Below, piece after piece: positions 1 through 11,649 of a DNA stretch of 64,000 bases. How positions within the stretch are numbered: the first letter of the stretch is position 1; every line of letters begins with the position of its first letter. A model generated the notes under the pieces. The model was not told the origin of the DNA, searched no databases, and was given only the letters and a program-made list of their open reading frames with translations. The DNA comes from Prochlorococcus sp. AG-347-K19 (lineage in GTDB: Bacteria; Cyanobacteriota; Cyanobacteriia; PCC-6307; Cyanobiaceae), in assembly GCA_003281335.1 (NCBI GenBank), contig QCCG01000002.1, forward strand, positions 159,844 through 223,843. The letters run 5' to 3'. Position numbers and translations under genes: made by a program.

Positions 1-1
1 C

Positions 2-280
2 TCCAAAGTTTCACTAGCAACAATTTATAGAACTTTAAGACTTTTAGTACAAATGGGGTTGCTTCATGAATTAGAACTCAGTGAGGGTGGACACAGATAT
101 GAATTGCTTAGTAACGACACACCTGATCATCATCATTTGATTTGCATTAGGTGTGGAAGAACAGAAGAATTCGAAAATGACGAGGTTTTAGAGGCAGGCA
201 AATTTGCAGCAAAAGTTAATGGTTTTAAACTAATTGAATCCTCTTTAAATGTAAGAGCTATTTGTCCTAATTGCGTTTAG
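2..280 (+). CDS. Fur-family transcriptional regulator, C-terminal part (truncated by window start)
   Basis: Open frame from base 2 (SKVSLATIYRTLRLLVQMGLLHELE...HHHLICIRCGRTEEF...CPNC): Fur winged helix plus HHH and CxxC metal sites. Confidence 0.9.
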   Translation, partial: SKVSLATIYRTLRLLVQMGLLHELELSEGGHRYELLSNDTPDHHHLICIRCGRTEEFENDEVLEAGKFAAKVNGFKLIESSLNVRAICPNCV

Positions 281-286
281 CAAGTA

Positions 287-1219
287 TTAACTTAAAGTCC
301 CTCCACAACTTGACCCTGCACCTGCAGTGCAAGCAAAACAATGTTCTTTTACAGCCACCCCGTAGTCAAAAGTAAATGATTCATCCAATAGATCAAAAAG
401 TGTCTTTGGTCCTTTATTCTCTCGGAAATTTATCTGTTGGTTAAAGTCACAGTCATAAATTTCTCCTAGCCAATTTACGCTAATTGTCTTTTTACACATA
501 AGATTTTCTAAATTTTTTTCATTAAAATTTTCTTTTAGTAATTTGTAATAAGTATTTAGTTTCCCTTCTCTTCTAAGAGATTCTTCATATCTATTTATTG
601 GCATATTAGTTATTGTGTATAAATTATTAAAAACGATATTGAATTTTTCGAATAGAATTTTTTTATAATCCTTCTCCAATGTTTCCTGAGAAGGAGGAAG
701 AATTGGGCTTACAGGATTGTAAACAAGATTTAATTGTAATCCATTTTCTTTTTTACCATAGCCTAAATTATTAAGAATTTTAATGGCATTAATACTTTTT
801 TCAAAAACGCCAAAACCCCTTTGAAAATCAACATTATTTTTTTCATAACACGGCAGCGAAGCAGTAATTATCACTTTATTTTTTGCAAGAAATTGAGGAA
901 GATCTTCATAACCCTCTTCAAAAAAAATTGTCAAATTGCACCTATCAATAATATCAACTTGTTTTGTGCTTAAGCTGGTTATTAGGTTTTTAAATTCTGG
1001 GTGAAGTTCTGGCGCACCACCTGTAATATCTAAAGTCTTGATTTTATATTTTTCAATTATCTTTGGAATAAGAGATATCATTTCATTGGACATCTTTTCA
1101 GTTCTTAGGGGACTCGAATTGACATGACAATGCTTACAAGCCTGGTTGCATTTATAACCTATGTTAATTTGCAATGTCTCTATAGGTTCTTTATATATTG
1201 AAGGGAATTTTTCTTTCAT
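287..1219 (-). CDS. arsS: ArsS-like radical SAM protein (arsenosugar biosynthesis family / DUF3641)
   Basis: CNQACKHCH radical SAM motif, DITGGAPELHP, C-terminal CFACTAGAGSSCGG. Confidence 0.8.
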   Translation of the reverse strand: MKEKFPSIYKEPIETLQINIGYKCNQACKHCHVNSSPLRTEKMSNEMISLIPKIIEKYKIKTLDITGGAPELHPEFKNLITSLSTKQVDIIDRCNLTIFFEEGYEDLPQFLAKNKVIITASLPCYEKNNVDFQRGFGVFEKSINAIKILNNLGYGKKENGLQLNLVYNPVSPILPPSQETLEKDYKKILFEKFNIVFNNLYTITNMPINRYEESLRREGKLNTYYKLLKENFNEKNLENLMCKKTISVNWLGEIYDCDFNQQINFRENKGPKTLFDLLDESFTFDYGVAVKEHCFACTAGAGSSCGGTLS

Positions 1220-1259
1220 GAATCTATTATTTATAAACTGTCATTCGAAAATAAAAAAG

Positions 1260-2510
1260 TCAACTATTTTTTTTAAAGTTTGATCTCTCATTAGCAAGTT
1301 CAATAAACCAACTTATGTATTCTTTGGGACCATTTTTAAAAACTATGTCAAATTTTAAGTTGTCATGAACATCACTGATCCCTATTAAACCAGTTTTTTT
1401 TGTAGAGGGTCTTTCAACTTCACCAGAACTACTATCTACAAAAATTATTTTATTCTTAATCCCAAATTCATTACCTAATATTTGTATTAATTCTAGAAAA
1501 GACCTGTCACTTCCTCCTCTTGAATAACTCTTTTCATCATTATTTTTTTTTGATGTAACTGTGTCACCAACTCCTACAATCAAAGGCATATCTTCTTTTC
1601 GAATAGTTCTTTTGCATAAATCAATTTTTTCCGTAACAGAATTTGGAGAGTTTCTAAAATTAAAATTTGTTCCAAAAGGAGCTTTACCAGTTTTATCCGA
1701 AATAAATTTATTTAAAAGAAATAAAACTCCAGAATCTTTAACTGCTCCTTTAATAAGTAATTGTATGTCTGTTGATCCGATATCATCTTGAGAAGAAAGT
1801 TTAATTGTTTCCCTACCATTTTTATTACCTAAATTTGGGGAAATATGTAGGAAAAATGAGTTTTTGAGGCCTTCGGATTCAGCTTTTAAAATGATTTCAT
1901 TCATCATTTTTTCAAAACTAATTTGAATAAGCTTTCTTTTATTAATATCTTCATGAACTAAATCAAATAGACTATTGAAATTAATCGTTGGCGAGAAGCG
2001 TGTTTCACATATTGATTTTACTGCGTGAAAATTGATATCCTCTTGGCTAAGTTCAGGAAAAATATTCTTAACTATATAATTAAATTTTGGTCTTATTAAA
2101 CTAGGTACTTTAGAAAAAAAACTTAGTTCTTTTTCTGAGATTCCTTCAAAACTTATTTCACCATTACTGTCTTGATACTCTACTCCACAGGCAGCTAAAC
2201 CTCTTAAATATAGTTCTTTGTTTTTCGGCTCAGTAGTGCTCCTTAAACTTCTTTCTATTATTCTATTAACTCCTCTTGGGCCGTCATGTTCCCCGCAAGT
2301 TAATACAAAAAATTCCTCGGCAAATTCTTTAACTGCATAGATATATTTTGATTCTAATTCTCTAGTCATTGGATCTTTAACCAAAGGGATACAAACTCCG
2401 TCAATGTCTTGAATAAATAAGATATTTTTAGAAGAAATTAATTGTTTTTGTTCATTTAAATTACTTGCCATATATTCCATATTTATAATTATTTTTCTTT
2501 TAATTTCCAC
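1260..2510 (-). CDS. stpA: Glucosylglycerol-3-phosphatase-like
   Basis: 416 aa with FIQDIDGVCIPLVKDPMTRELE and GEHDGPRGVNRIIERSL, typical of the StpA family. Confidence 0.75.
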   Translation of the reverse strand: MEIKRKIIINMEYMASNLNEQKQLISSKNILFIQDIDGVCIPLVKDPMTRELESKYIYAVKEFAEEFFVLTCGEHDGPRGVNRIIERSLRSTTEPKNKELYLRGLAACGVEYQDSNGEISFEGISEKELSFFSKVPSLIRPKFNYIVKNIFPELSQEDINFHAVKSICETRFSPTINFNSLFDLVHEDINKRKLIQISFEKMMNEIILKAESEGLKNSFFLHISPNLGNKNGRETIKLSSQDDIGSTDIQLLIKGAVKDSGVLFLLNKFISDKTGKAPFGTNFNFRNSPNSVTEKIDLCKRTIRKEDMPLIVGVGDTVTSKKNNDEKSYSRGGSDRSFLELIQILGNEFGIKNKIIFVDSSSGEVERPSTKKTGLIGISDVHDNLKFDIVFKNGPKEYISWFIELANERSNFKKNS

Positions 2511-2592
2511 TTTCTCAGAAATTATAAATTAAAAAACCCAAAATTTTCAATAAATAATTTGCTATGGTCAAAAATTGCTTTAATGTAGAAAA

Positions 2593-4149
2593 ATGTTGGT
2601 ATGGGTAAGAAATTACAAAAATTATCAAGAGTTTCCAAAAATGAAGAATAATTTCGTAGAAAACATCAAAGATGAAAAATATTTTTATTCATTGATTGAA
2701 GATATAGAGAATAGCAAAGTTGGATTTTACAGTGTTGGTTTATATCCTGCATCACTAGCATACAATTGTGCTATGCATGGAAAATCAAATAATATTCTCT
2801 TGGCTCCTAGGGAAGATAGAGATTTGTTAGGTGCTTTCTCAAATGATGTTATTTCTGATATGGATAATGAGATTATTGAAAAGATTAAGAGAATGGGAAA
2901 TTATTCTTTAGAGGGAAAAATAAAGTCTTTTGATCTAAAAGATCTTCTGTTGAAATGTGAGATAGTTATTCTTGCTTCAAATAGTAATCACATACAAGAT
3001 GATGTTAAAAATGCTTTAGAACTCAGAAAAAATTTAAAAAGAGAAAATGTGGTTCTTGGCTGTCTAGTCGGCTCTTTTTGTATTGATAATAAAAATAAAA
3101 ACCCTTTTATTCTTTGTAATAAATATCCAAATTTAGCTTTTTTTACAGGATTTCATCGTCACGGAGCTTTACGAAATCCTAATGATAGTTTTACTGCAAA
3201 TTTCTGCCATCCTGATGCGCTAACAGCATTAATAGGAGCACGCATTTTGAATCAATTATCGCCGAAAATTCAAGTTTCTCCTGGAGTTCACAATATTGAA
3301 TGTCAATATATAAAATCTATAAAAAATATCTCATCAATATTTGCAGGTTTTGTAAATAACTTTCATTCCGATAAGCCAGGAATGCTTCCTACCATTAATA
3401 CGATTTTGTTAACTCAATGTTTAGATCAGGCCGCATCAGTATCAATCAAAGTAAGAAAAGAAAATAAATTAGAGAATAAATATCTTTCATTAAAAGGACT
3501 TGGTTATGGTGAAGAAATAATTAGTGCAAGGGAAATAATTAATAATAAATTTTGTGAAAAAGGAGATTATACTTTTTCCCAATTAAATGCTGTTAAGGCT
3601 GATGTCTTAGGGAGTATGACTCTCCCAACTGAAGGTAAACCAACACGGAATTTTCAAGCAGGACAAGTTTTATCAGATATGCTTTTGCAATTCAACAGAT
3701 GTCCAAAAGATGTCTCAGAATTTGTAAATTGGTGTAATAAATACTCTCTCAGTCAAGGAGGTTTAGAAGGTCTAAAATCTTTAAAATTTTGGCCAGAAAT
3801 TTATAAAGAATTCAAAATTAAAAATAACAATTGTTCAATGATTAATCTGATTTATTTATGCTTTAATGCTAATTCAGAAGAAAAAAAAGAAATTTATAAG
3901 GTTTTAATTAGTTCAGAAGAAATCACTAATTTTTGCCAAGAATCTGTGAAATCTGAATTATCTTTCGAACTAAATGAAAAATTAAAAGGAGATTATCTTT
4001 TTGATGATATTGAAAACTTTTATAAGAAATTATTTATTGACAAAGAGCAAAACGCTTTTAAAACAAATAAATATAGTAATCAAATTTCTAAAAAAAATCC
4101 TAGTTATATCAATGTATTAAAAATTATTAATAAATATTTTAATAATTAA
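2593..4149 (+). CDS. Conserved hypothetical protein, possible Rossmann-like dehydrogenase
   Basis: 518-aa ORF; VGFYSVGLYPASLAYNCA resembles a degenerate nucleotide-binding loop. Confidence 0.6.
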   Translation: MLVWVRNYKNYQEFPKMKNNFVENIKDEKYFYSLIEDIENSKVGFYSVGLYPASLAYNCAMHGKSNNILLAPREDRDLLGAFSNDVISDMDNEIIEKIKRMGNYSLEGKIKSFDLKDLLLKCEIVILASNSNHIQDDVKNALELRKNLKRENVVLGCLVGSFCIDNKNKNPFILCNKYPNLAFFTGFHRHGALRNPNDSFTANFCHPDALTALIGARILNQLSPKIQVSPGVHNIECQYIKSIKNISSIFAGFVNNFHSDKPGMLPTINTILLTQCLDQAASVSIKVRKENKLENKYLSLKGLGYGEEIISAREIINNKFCEKGDYTFSQLNAVKADVLGSMTLPTEGKPTRNFQAGQVLSDMLLQFNRCPKDVSEFVNWCNKYSLSQGGLEGLKSLKFWPEIYKEFKIKNNNCSMINLIYLCFNANSEEKKEIYKVLISSEEITNFCQESVKSELSFELNEKLKGDYLFDDIENFYKKLFIDKEQNAFKTNKYSNQISKKNPSYINVLKIINKYFNN

Positions 4150-4199
4150 TTACTTTTCTAATTTTCTAGAAAGAAAAGTTCTTAATTTATTTACTAATC

Positions 4200-4901
4200 T
4201 TGATTGCAGGGTTAGAATTATTGTGGTTTAAAAGGTTTTTTTTGAAAAAGGAATTAACTCATCGTTCTCATGAACTTAAAGCTCTAGGTTGGAATCAAGA
4301 AGACTTAACAAGATACGAAGATTTATGGGATTACAGTCAAAGATGGGGATTAATAAATTTAGAAAGAGAAGACAGACATTTTTTAAAGAAGGCAGAAAAG
4401 CTACTCCCAAAGATTCAAAATAAAAAGATATCCGTTAAAAAAACTATTGAAGAAAAATCTTATTATCTATGGTTAAATTTTTACCTCGATGAAATAAATA
4501 TTTTTAGTAATTCGAATCTTCCAAAAAATAAATATGGTGTTTGGACACTTTTAATTGAAGAGGAAATAAAACTTCTTAAGGAATTACAACCAGTTATGGG
4601 TCTTCCAGATACTTTAAAAGCTAAGAATCTATTCGAAAATAGAAAAGAGATTATAAATAAAGCTTTTAGCGAATTTGATGCTAAGAATAATGATAAGTCT
4701 TTCAATTTTGATGAGGTTCTTAACAACTCTGAAAAAGATGTAGGTAAGAATTGGAAATCAATTACTGAAAAAGATCCTGATGCTAATAAAACTTTTCCAA
4801 TAATTGATTCTGCAAATATTGATAAACTCAGATCTGCGATAAAAGAGGATTTGAGTTTATATATGAAAGACAATTACCCCTCATTAAAAAAGGATTTATA
4901 A
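4200..4901 (+). CDS. Conserved hypothetical protein
   Basis: 233-aa ORF, coherent charged composition, same strand as metY. Confidence 0.6.
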   Translation: MIAGLELLWFKRFFLKKELTHRSHELKALGWNQEDLTRYEDLWDYSQRWGLINLEREDRHFLKKAEKLLPKIQNKKISVKKTIEEKSYYLWLNFYLDEINIFSNSNLPKNKYGVWTLLIEEEIKLLKELQPVMGLPDTLKAKNLFENRKEIINKAFSEFDAKNNDKSFNFDEVLNNSEKDVGKNWKSITEKDPDANKTFPIIDSANIDKLRSAIKEDLSLYMKDNYPSLKKDL

Positions 4902-4957
4902 ATATTTATCTTTTTTTTGTTTTTTTTTTGAACTTTTTTAAGTTAAATAGATAATAG

Positions 4958-6301
<1,344 letters not shown>

Positions 6302-6314
6302 GAAAGAAGATTTA

Positions 6315-7205
6315 TTGGCTTTAATAATTCCTAGTAACTATCACAAGATTAGTGATGTTGAGAAAAATCATATATCTTGGATCGAACCAGAATTGGCAAA
6401 AAGACAGGATATACGTCCTCTTAGGATTGGTATTTTGAATATTATGCCTCTTGGTAAGCAGTATGAATTTAACTTACTACATCCACTTGGTTTATCTCCT
6501 CTTCAAATAGAACCAGTTTGGATAAAACTTAAAACTCACTCTTATAAAACATGGGATCTTAATCATCTGAATAATCTATATATAACTTGGGAAGAAGCAA
6601 ATAATCCAGAACCGTTAGATGGAATCATTATTACTGGAGCACCTATTGAGCACTTAGCCTTTGAGGATGTTAAGTATTGGGATGAATTTGTGAAAATTGT
6701 AAATGAAGCTAGAATTTCTTGTGCGAGTACTCTTGGATTATGTTGGGCTGGCTTTGCGTTGGCTTATTTGGCAGGGGTCGATAAGGAGGTTTTTGATAGG
6801 AAATTATTTGGGGTATTCCCTTTAAAAAGTCTTGTCCCTGGCCATCCTTTGATGGGTACACAAGATGATGAATTTATTTGTCCTCAAAGTAGATTTGCAG
6901 GATTACCAGATTTGGAGATGGAGAACGCCCAAAAAGAAGGGAAATTAAATTTGCTGGCTTATGGAGAAAACGTAGGATATACAATATTTGAATCTAATGA
7001 TCAAAAACAACTTATGCATTTAGGTCATCCTGAATATACGGTGCATAGAATTATTAGCGAAATTGAAAGAGACAAAGAAAAGGGAGATGTTCCTCCACCT
7101 AAAAATTTTGATATAAATAGTTCAAAAACTGCTTGGAGATCTCATAGGAATTTGCTTTTTCAGCAATGGCTTTGGTTTTGTTATCAACAAGTTAGTCTTA
7201 ATTAA
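6315..7205 (+). CDS. metA: Homoserine O-acyltransferase, MetA family
   Basis: RIGILNIMPLGKQYEFNLLHPLG...GLCWAGFALAYLAGV...HLGHPEYT; follows metY. Confidence 0.92.
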   Translation: MALIIPSNYHKISDVEKNHISWIEPELAKRQDIRPLRIGILNIMPLGKQYEFNLLHPLGLSPLQIEPVWIKLKTHSYKTWDLNHLNNLYITWEEANNPEPLDGIIITGAPIEHLAFEDVKYWDEFVKIVNEARISCASTLGLCWAGFALAYLAGVDKEVFDRKLFGVFPLKSLVPGHPLMGTQDDEFICPQSRFAGLPDLEMENAQKEGKLNLLAYGENVGYTIFESNDQKQLMHLGHPEYTVHRIISEIERDKEKGDVPPPKNFDINSSKTAWRSHRNLLFQQWLWFCYQQVSLN

Positions 7206-7210
7206 CTTTT

Positions 7211-8776
7211 TTAATGAGTACTTTCAATACCGCCTAGTCTCTCAAATAAGTTAAGACTTTCTTTATTTAATCCTACAATTTCAACTTTAGAACCACCATT
7301 CTGGAATTTTCTAATAATTTGCTCAAGAGCAACAACGCCACTTTGATCCCAAATATGTGCTAATGACATATCAATTACAATATTTTCTGGATGTTCATGT
7401 ATATCAAATCCTTGTAAAAAATAAATTTTACTTACAAAAAATAATTGTCCTTTTACTTTGTAGGTAGTCAAATTATTTTCTTTCGCTCTTGAGACAGTTA
7501 TAACTTTTGCCACTTTTCTGCTGAAAAGAATTGCAGCTAATGCAACTCCTGCAATAACTCCAAGTGCAAGATTATGAGGTTTTGTAAGCATAGTAACTGC
7601 AAAAGTCATAAGCATCACTGCAGTATCGCTTTTAGGTATCTTTCTAATATTTTTTAATCCACTTATATCTGCTGTACTTATTGCGATCGTTATCATGATT
7701 GCTACTAAAGCAGCCATTGGAATTGCTCCAATCCAAGATTTCAAGAGGATTATCATAATTAGGAGAGATATACCTGAGGACAGGGTTGACAATCTAGATT
7801 TGCCACCATTTTCAGTATTCATTACAGATTGCCCAACTAAGGCACATCCTGCCATTCCACCAAATAATGATGCCACAATATTTGCAATTCCCTGTCCTCT
7901 TGCTTCTTTATTTTTATTAGAACTTGTATCAGTTACATCGTCTAAAATGTCTTGAGTTAAAAAGGTTTCCATTAAACCCACGAGTGATATTGCAAGTGAG
8001 GTCGGTAAAATTATCCCTAATGTTTCAAGACTAAAGGGTACTTTTCCATTTTCTATTGATCCAAAAGGAAGTGAAATACTTGGTAATCCATCAGGTAATT
8101 TACCCAAATCGCTAACTGTTGGGACATCTAGATTAAAGAATATGCTTATGAGAGTAATTACTACTATTGCGATAAGTTGAGATGGGACTACTTTTGTGAT
8201 TTTTGGAAGCCCATAGATAATTATTAATCCTAGGGTTACAAGAATCCAAACTACTGGAATCTGAGAGTTAACTGGATATTGACTTAAAGTTTGTTCAACT
8301 AATCCTTTTGATTCTTTAACACCTATTCCTAACTGAGGTAATTGTGCTTGAAATATTAAAAGTGCCAGTGCATTTACAAATCCACTTAATACTCCTGTTG
8401 GTACGAATCGCATTTGGTAGGCCAGTCTTAAATATCCCCAAAGAATTTGGAAAATTCCAGTTAATATTCCAGCTGCAATAAGATATGGGACTCCTAATCC
8501 AGGAGCTTGAGATTCTCCATAAGCAACAAGTCCAGTCATCAAAAGAGCGGTTGAACCTGTAGCTGAAGTGATCATTCCCCTTCTCCCTCCCACAATCGCA
8601 ATTGTTATAGATAAACAGAATGCACCAAAAAGTCCAATTTTAGGATCTACACCCGCTATACCTGAGAAAGCAATTGCTTCTGGAATCATTGCAAAAGCAA
8701 CAACTAAGCCAGAGAGAATATTTGACTTTGGATCATCTAACCAATTTTTAGATAAATATCTTGAGAAATTTGACAT
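7211..8776 (-). CDS. SulP-family anion transporter (sulfate or bicarbonate) with C-terminal STAS domain
   Basis: 521 aa multi-TM; AFAMIPEAIAFSGIAGVDPKIGLF SulP signature; STAS-like VIDMSLAHIWDQSGVVAL. Confidence 0.88.
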   Translation of the reverse strand: MSNFSRYLSKNWLDDPKSNILSGLVVAFAMIPEAIAFSGIAGVDPKIGLFGAFCLSITIAIVGGRRGMITSATGSTALLMTGLVAYGESQAPGLGVPYLIAAGILTGIFQILWGYLRLAYQMRFVPTGVLSGFVNALALLIFQAQLPQLGIGVKESKGLVEQTLSQYPVNSQIPVVWILVTLGLIIIYGLPKITKVVPSQLIAIVVITLISIFFNLDVPTVSDLGKLPDGLPSISLPFGSIENGKVPFSLETLGIILPTSLAISLVGLMETFLTQDILDDVTDTSSNKNKEARGQGIANIVASLFGGMAGCALVGQSVMNTENGGKSRLSTLSSGISLLIMIILLKSWIGAIPMAALVAIMITIAISTADISGLKNIRKIPKSDTAVMLMTFAVTMLTKPHNLALGVIAGVALAAILFSRKVAKVITVSRAKENNLTTYKVKGQLFFVSKIYFLQGFDIHEHPENIVIDMSLAHIWDQSGVVALEQIIRKFQNGGSKVEIVGLNKESLNLFERLGGIESTH

Positions 8777-8806
8777 TTTAAGTTTCTTTATACTTAAAAA
8801 GTTACC

Positions 8807-10174
8807 TCATAAAGGAGGTAAAATACCCTGTGGGTCAAAAATATTCTTTAAAGTTTTTAATTCATTCATTCTATTTCCAAAAGCTAATGTAAGTTCTTCC
8901 TCATGAGAATTTAAATGATTATGCAATTGGGCTAAATGAATATTTGGATAAAACCTTTTTAGGTTGTTCCACGATTTATAAATCCAGTCCAAAGCAAATT
9001 CTTTTTCTTGAAGATCATTTTTTTTCCATGATGCATATATCCATGGTTTCCAAGTACTTTTTCTATGAACAAAAAAGCTTGAGCCATGATTTAACTTTTT
9101 TGTTTTGCAACCTAGTTGTTGAGAAGCAACATAACAGGAATTATTAGGTTTATTGTCCATTATTTCATTTAAACATTGTATGAAACTAGGGATATGATTT
9201 TTTAAATCTTCTCCTAGAAGACTAATTACTTCAGAATGGTTATTTGCATTAAGCTCATATAAATTTAATTCCTTTGGGAAGAAATTTATTTTGTTAAAGT
9301 TCTCATAAAATTGTTTTTTTAGAGCAGGAAATTTGTCTAGAAGCATTAAGTATTTTTCTGTTTTTTTATCCTCTAAATTATTTTTAAGTTCAGCAAAAAT
9401 ATATATATAAATTTTTTGGGCATAAATCCATTGAAGACTAATATTTTTTGGAAATTCTTCTGATAGTTTTATTATTTCTGAAAGTTCATTTGGACTTACA
9501 AATCCTTCAATAACCTTAATTGGATTAGATTGGATAGTTTTAAGTTCTATTTCGGTAATAATTGAGAAAAAGGGTGCTGCGCCTTTAATTGCTTCCCAAA
9601 TCAATTGTTCTTCTGGATTTATTTGATTATTTTTTAAAGAGATAAATGTGCCATTACCCAAGAAACCTTTTATTGATTCAATATTATCAATGGCTAATCC
9701 GTAGGCTCTACTGAACGGGCTTACTCCACCAGTAAGTATGTAGCCTGCTCCAGGAAGTTTAGAAAGTCCGATTGGAAAACTTCGATTATGTTTTTGTAAA
9801 TAATTTAATAGATCCCCCATTACTACTCCACCTCCAATTGTTACTAAATTGGTTTTTCTATCTAGGTGAATTTTGCTGTGATTTTTTCTTAGATCAAGAG
9901 TTGTAAAACCATTTTTTGCACAACTAGAGGTTGTACCTCCACTACATACGCATAGGTGTTCGAATTTTTCCTTAGAATAGTTATTCTCACAAAATAAGGA
10001 ATCATTCACGTCATAAATTAATTTTTTTAATTTTGCATCCTTTGAGTTAATATTTGGAACTTCAAGCAAGTTATTATTATTTTCCACTACATGATATTGT
10101 TCTTTACTATTATGGTATAAGTAAAATCTCGCATTTGGATAATTTAGATTCGAAGTTAAATAATCAAGTAGCAA
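8807..10174 (-). CDS. FAD-binding oxidoreductase (FAD/FMN-containing dehydrogenase)
   Basis: GGTTSSCAKNGFTTLDLR...VTIGGGVVMGDLLNYL...GAGYILTGGVSPFSRAYGLAIDNI; C-terminal FDPQGILPPL. Confidence 0.85.
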   Translation of the reverse strand: MLLDYLTSNLNYPNARFYLYHNSKEQYHVVENNNNLLEVPNINSKDAKLKKLIYDVNDSLFCENNYSKEKFEHLCVCSGGTTSSCAKNGFTTLDLRKNHSKIHLDRKTNLVTIGGGVVMGDLLNYLQKHNRSFPIGLSKLPGAGYILTGGVSPFSRAYGLAIDNIESIKGFLGNGTFISLKNNQINPEEQLIWEAIKGAAPFFSIITEIELKTIQSNPIKVIEGFVSPNELSEIIKLSEEFPKNISLQWIYAQKIYIYIFAELKNNLEDKKTEKYLMLLDKFPALKKQFYENFNKINFFPKELNLYELNANNHSEVISLLGEDLKNHIPSFIQCLNEIMDNKPNNSCYVASQQLGCKTKKLNHGSSFFVHRKSTWKPWIYASWKKNDLQEKEFALDWIYKSWNNLKRFYPNIHLAQLHNHLNSHEEELTLAFGNRMNELKTLKNIFDPQGILPPL

Positions 10175-11268
10175 TACTTATCTGCGGACACGGGAGTAGA
10201 AATAAATTAGCTATTACTGAATTTCAAGAATTAACTAAGTTGATCCAGAAAAGATATCCAAAATTTTTAGTTGAATATGGTTTCTTGGAATTCGCTAAAC
10301 CTTCGATAGTTGATGCCCTAGACAAGTTAAAAGATCTTTCTATAAAAAAAATAATTGCAATACCTGCTATGCTTTTCGCTGCGGGCCATGTAAAAAATGA
10401 TATACCTAGCTTGCTTATGGATTATTCAAGTAAAACGGGTATTGAAATAATTTATGGAAGAGAATTAGGTATTAATAATTTAATGATTAGTGCAGCTTGT
10501 GAAAGAGTAAAAGATGTGTTTAAGCAAAATATTACTCTCAAACCTGAAGAATCATTATTAGTTGTTGTAGGTAGAGGCTCTTCCGACCCAGATGCGAATT
10601 CCAATGTTTCAAAAATAACGAGAATGATCGTAGAGGGTATTGGTTTAGGGTGGGGGGAAACAGTTTTTTCTGGAGTCACTTTCCCTCTTGTTGAACCTGG
10701 CTTAAAAAATGTTGTGAGACTAGGTTATAAAAATATAATTATTTTCCCTTATTTTCTTTTTTCAGGTGTACTTGTTACAAGAATAAAAAGGCAAAGTGAT
10801 TTAGTTGCGATTAAAAATCCAAATATTTCATTTATACATGCAAAATATCTTTCGTCACAGTCTTATGTAGTCGACACTTTTGTAGAAAGGATTGAAGAGA
10901 TTCTTAATAACGAAGGTAAGAATTTTATGAATTGCTCAACTTGTAAATATAGATCAAATTTATTTGGCTTTGAAAAAGAAGTTGGAATGGCACAAGAAAG
11001 TAATCATGGCCATGTAGAGGGCTTGGGGATCAGCTGTGATTTATGTGATCCTGAATGTAATGGTGCTTGTGAAATACAAAATCAAATCTCAACTAATAAC
11101 CAAGAAAAATCAAACTCAGGAGGAGATAGTTACTTAGAACATGAACATGTTGAGGCTCATCAACATGAACATAATCACCATCACCATCACCATCACCATA
11201 ATAGTATTTATCCGAATTCAAAACATCCTTTAGGACCTGTCACGCTTCGCTTGCCTAATGAAGACTAA
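10135..11268 (+). CDS. Sirohydrochlorin cobalto/ferrochelatase (CbiX/SirB family) with Cys-rich and His-rich C-terminal extension
   Basis: VAILICGHGSRNKLAITEFQEL and two-domain CbiX repeat; tail HEHVEAHQHEHNHHHHHHHH. TTG 10135 preferred over ATG 10054, which overlaps the divergent gene more. Confidence 0.88.
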   Translation: MDNLDSKLNNQVAILICGHGSRNKLAITEFQELTKLIQKRYPKFLVEYGFLEFAKPSIVDALDKLKDLSIKKIIAIPAMLFAAGHVKNDIPSLLMDYSSKTGIEIIYGRELGINNLMISAACERVKDVFKQNITLKPEESLLVVVGRGSSDPDANSNVSKITRMIVEGIGLGWGETVFSGVTFPLVEPGLKNVVRLGYKNIIIFPYFLFSGVLVTRIKRQSDLVAIKNPNISFIHAKYLSSQSYVVDTFVERIEEILNNEGKNFMNCSTCKYRSNLFGFEKEVGMAQESNHGHVEGLGISCDLCDPECNGACEIQNQISTNNQEKSNSGGDSYLEHEHVEAHQHEHNHHHHHHHHNSIYPNSKHPLGPVTLRLPNED

Positions 11269-11649
11269 ATCTTAAGAAAATCCGTTGAAAATCAATGAAT
11301 CACCTGTCTCTTTCTCGACTTAGTCTTAATAGACTCAGTATATATAAGTATTCTTAATATAAAATCTTGAAAGTATTTTAAGCTAGATTTTCCACAATTT
11401 ACAGGTTGTTTTCCACGTCCAAATCCACATTGGATTAGAAATGCCAGTATTTTTCAAAAAAAACAGGACATCAACATTATTGTTGACTTTTCTTTAAGGT
11501 CTATTCAATTTCTTTATTAAAAAAGGAAGTTTTTTAAAAACATACTTATAACATGAGTCTCATTTGATAATTAGGAAAGTTTTCTAGGAGATATTTTTTG
11601 ATTTTTTTTGAAAAAAATATCATTATGGTTATGAAAAAAATATAGATTT

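Noticed and set aside
1561-1791. Plus-strand ORF antisense to stpA, and similar antisense ORFs (e.g. 4481-4873, 5317-5622, 7695-7955, 12462-12821, 24415-24828, 39395-39712, 43367-43731, 45855-46262)
   Set aside because: All lie inside strongly supported genes on the other strand; typical shadow ORFs.
11170-11205. Poly-His stretch resembling an engineered tag
   Set aside because: Embedded in a His/Glu-rich natural tail with mixed CAT/CAC codons and followed by more coding sequence; not a vector artefact.
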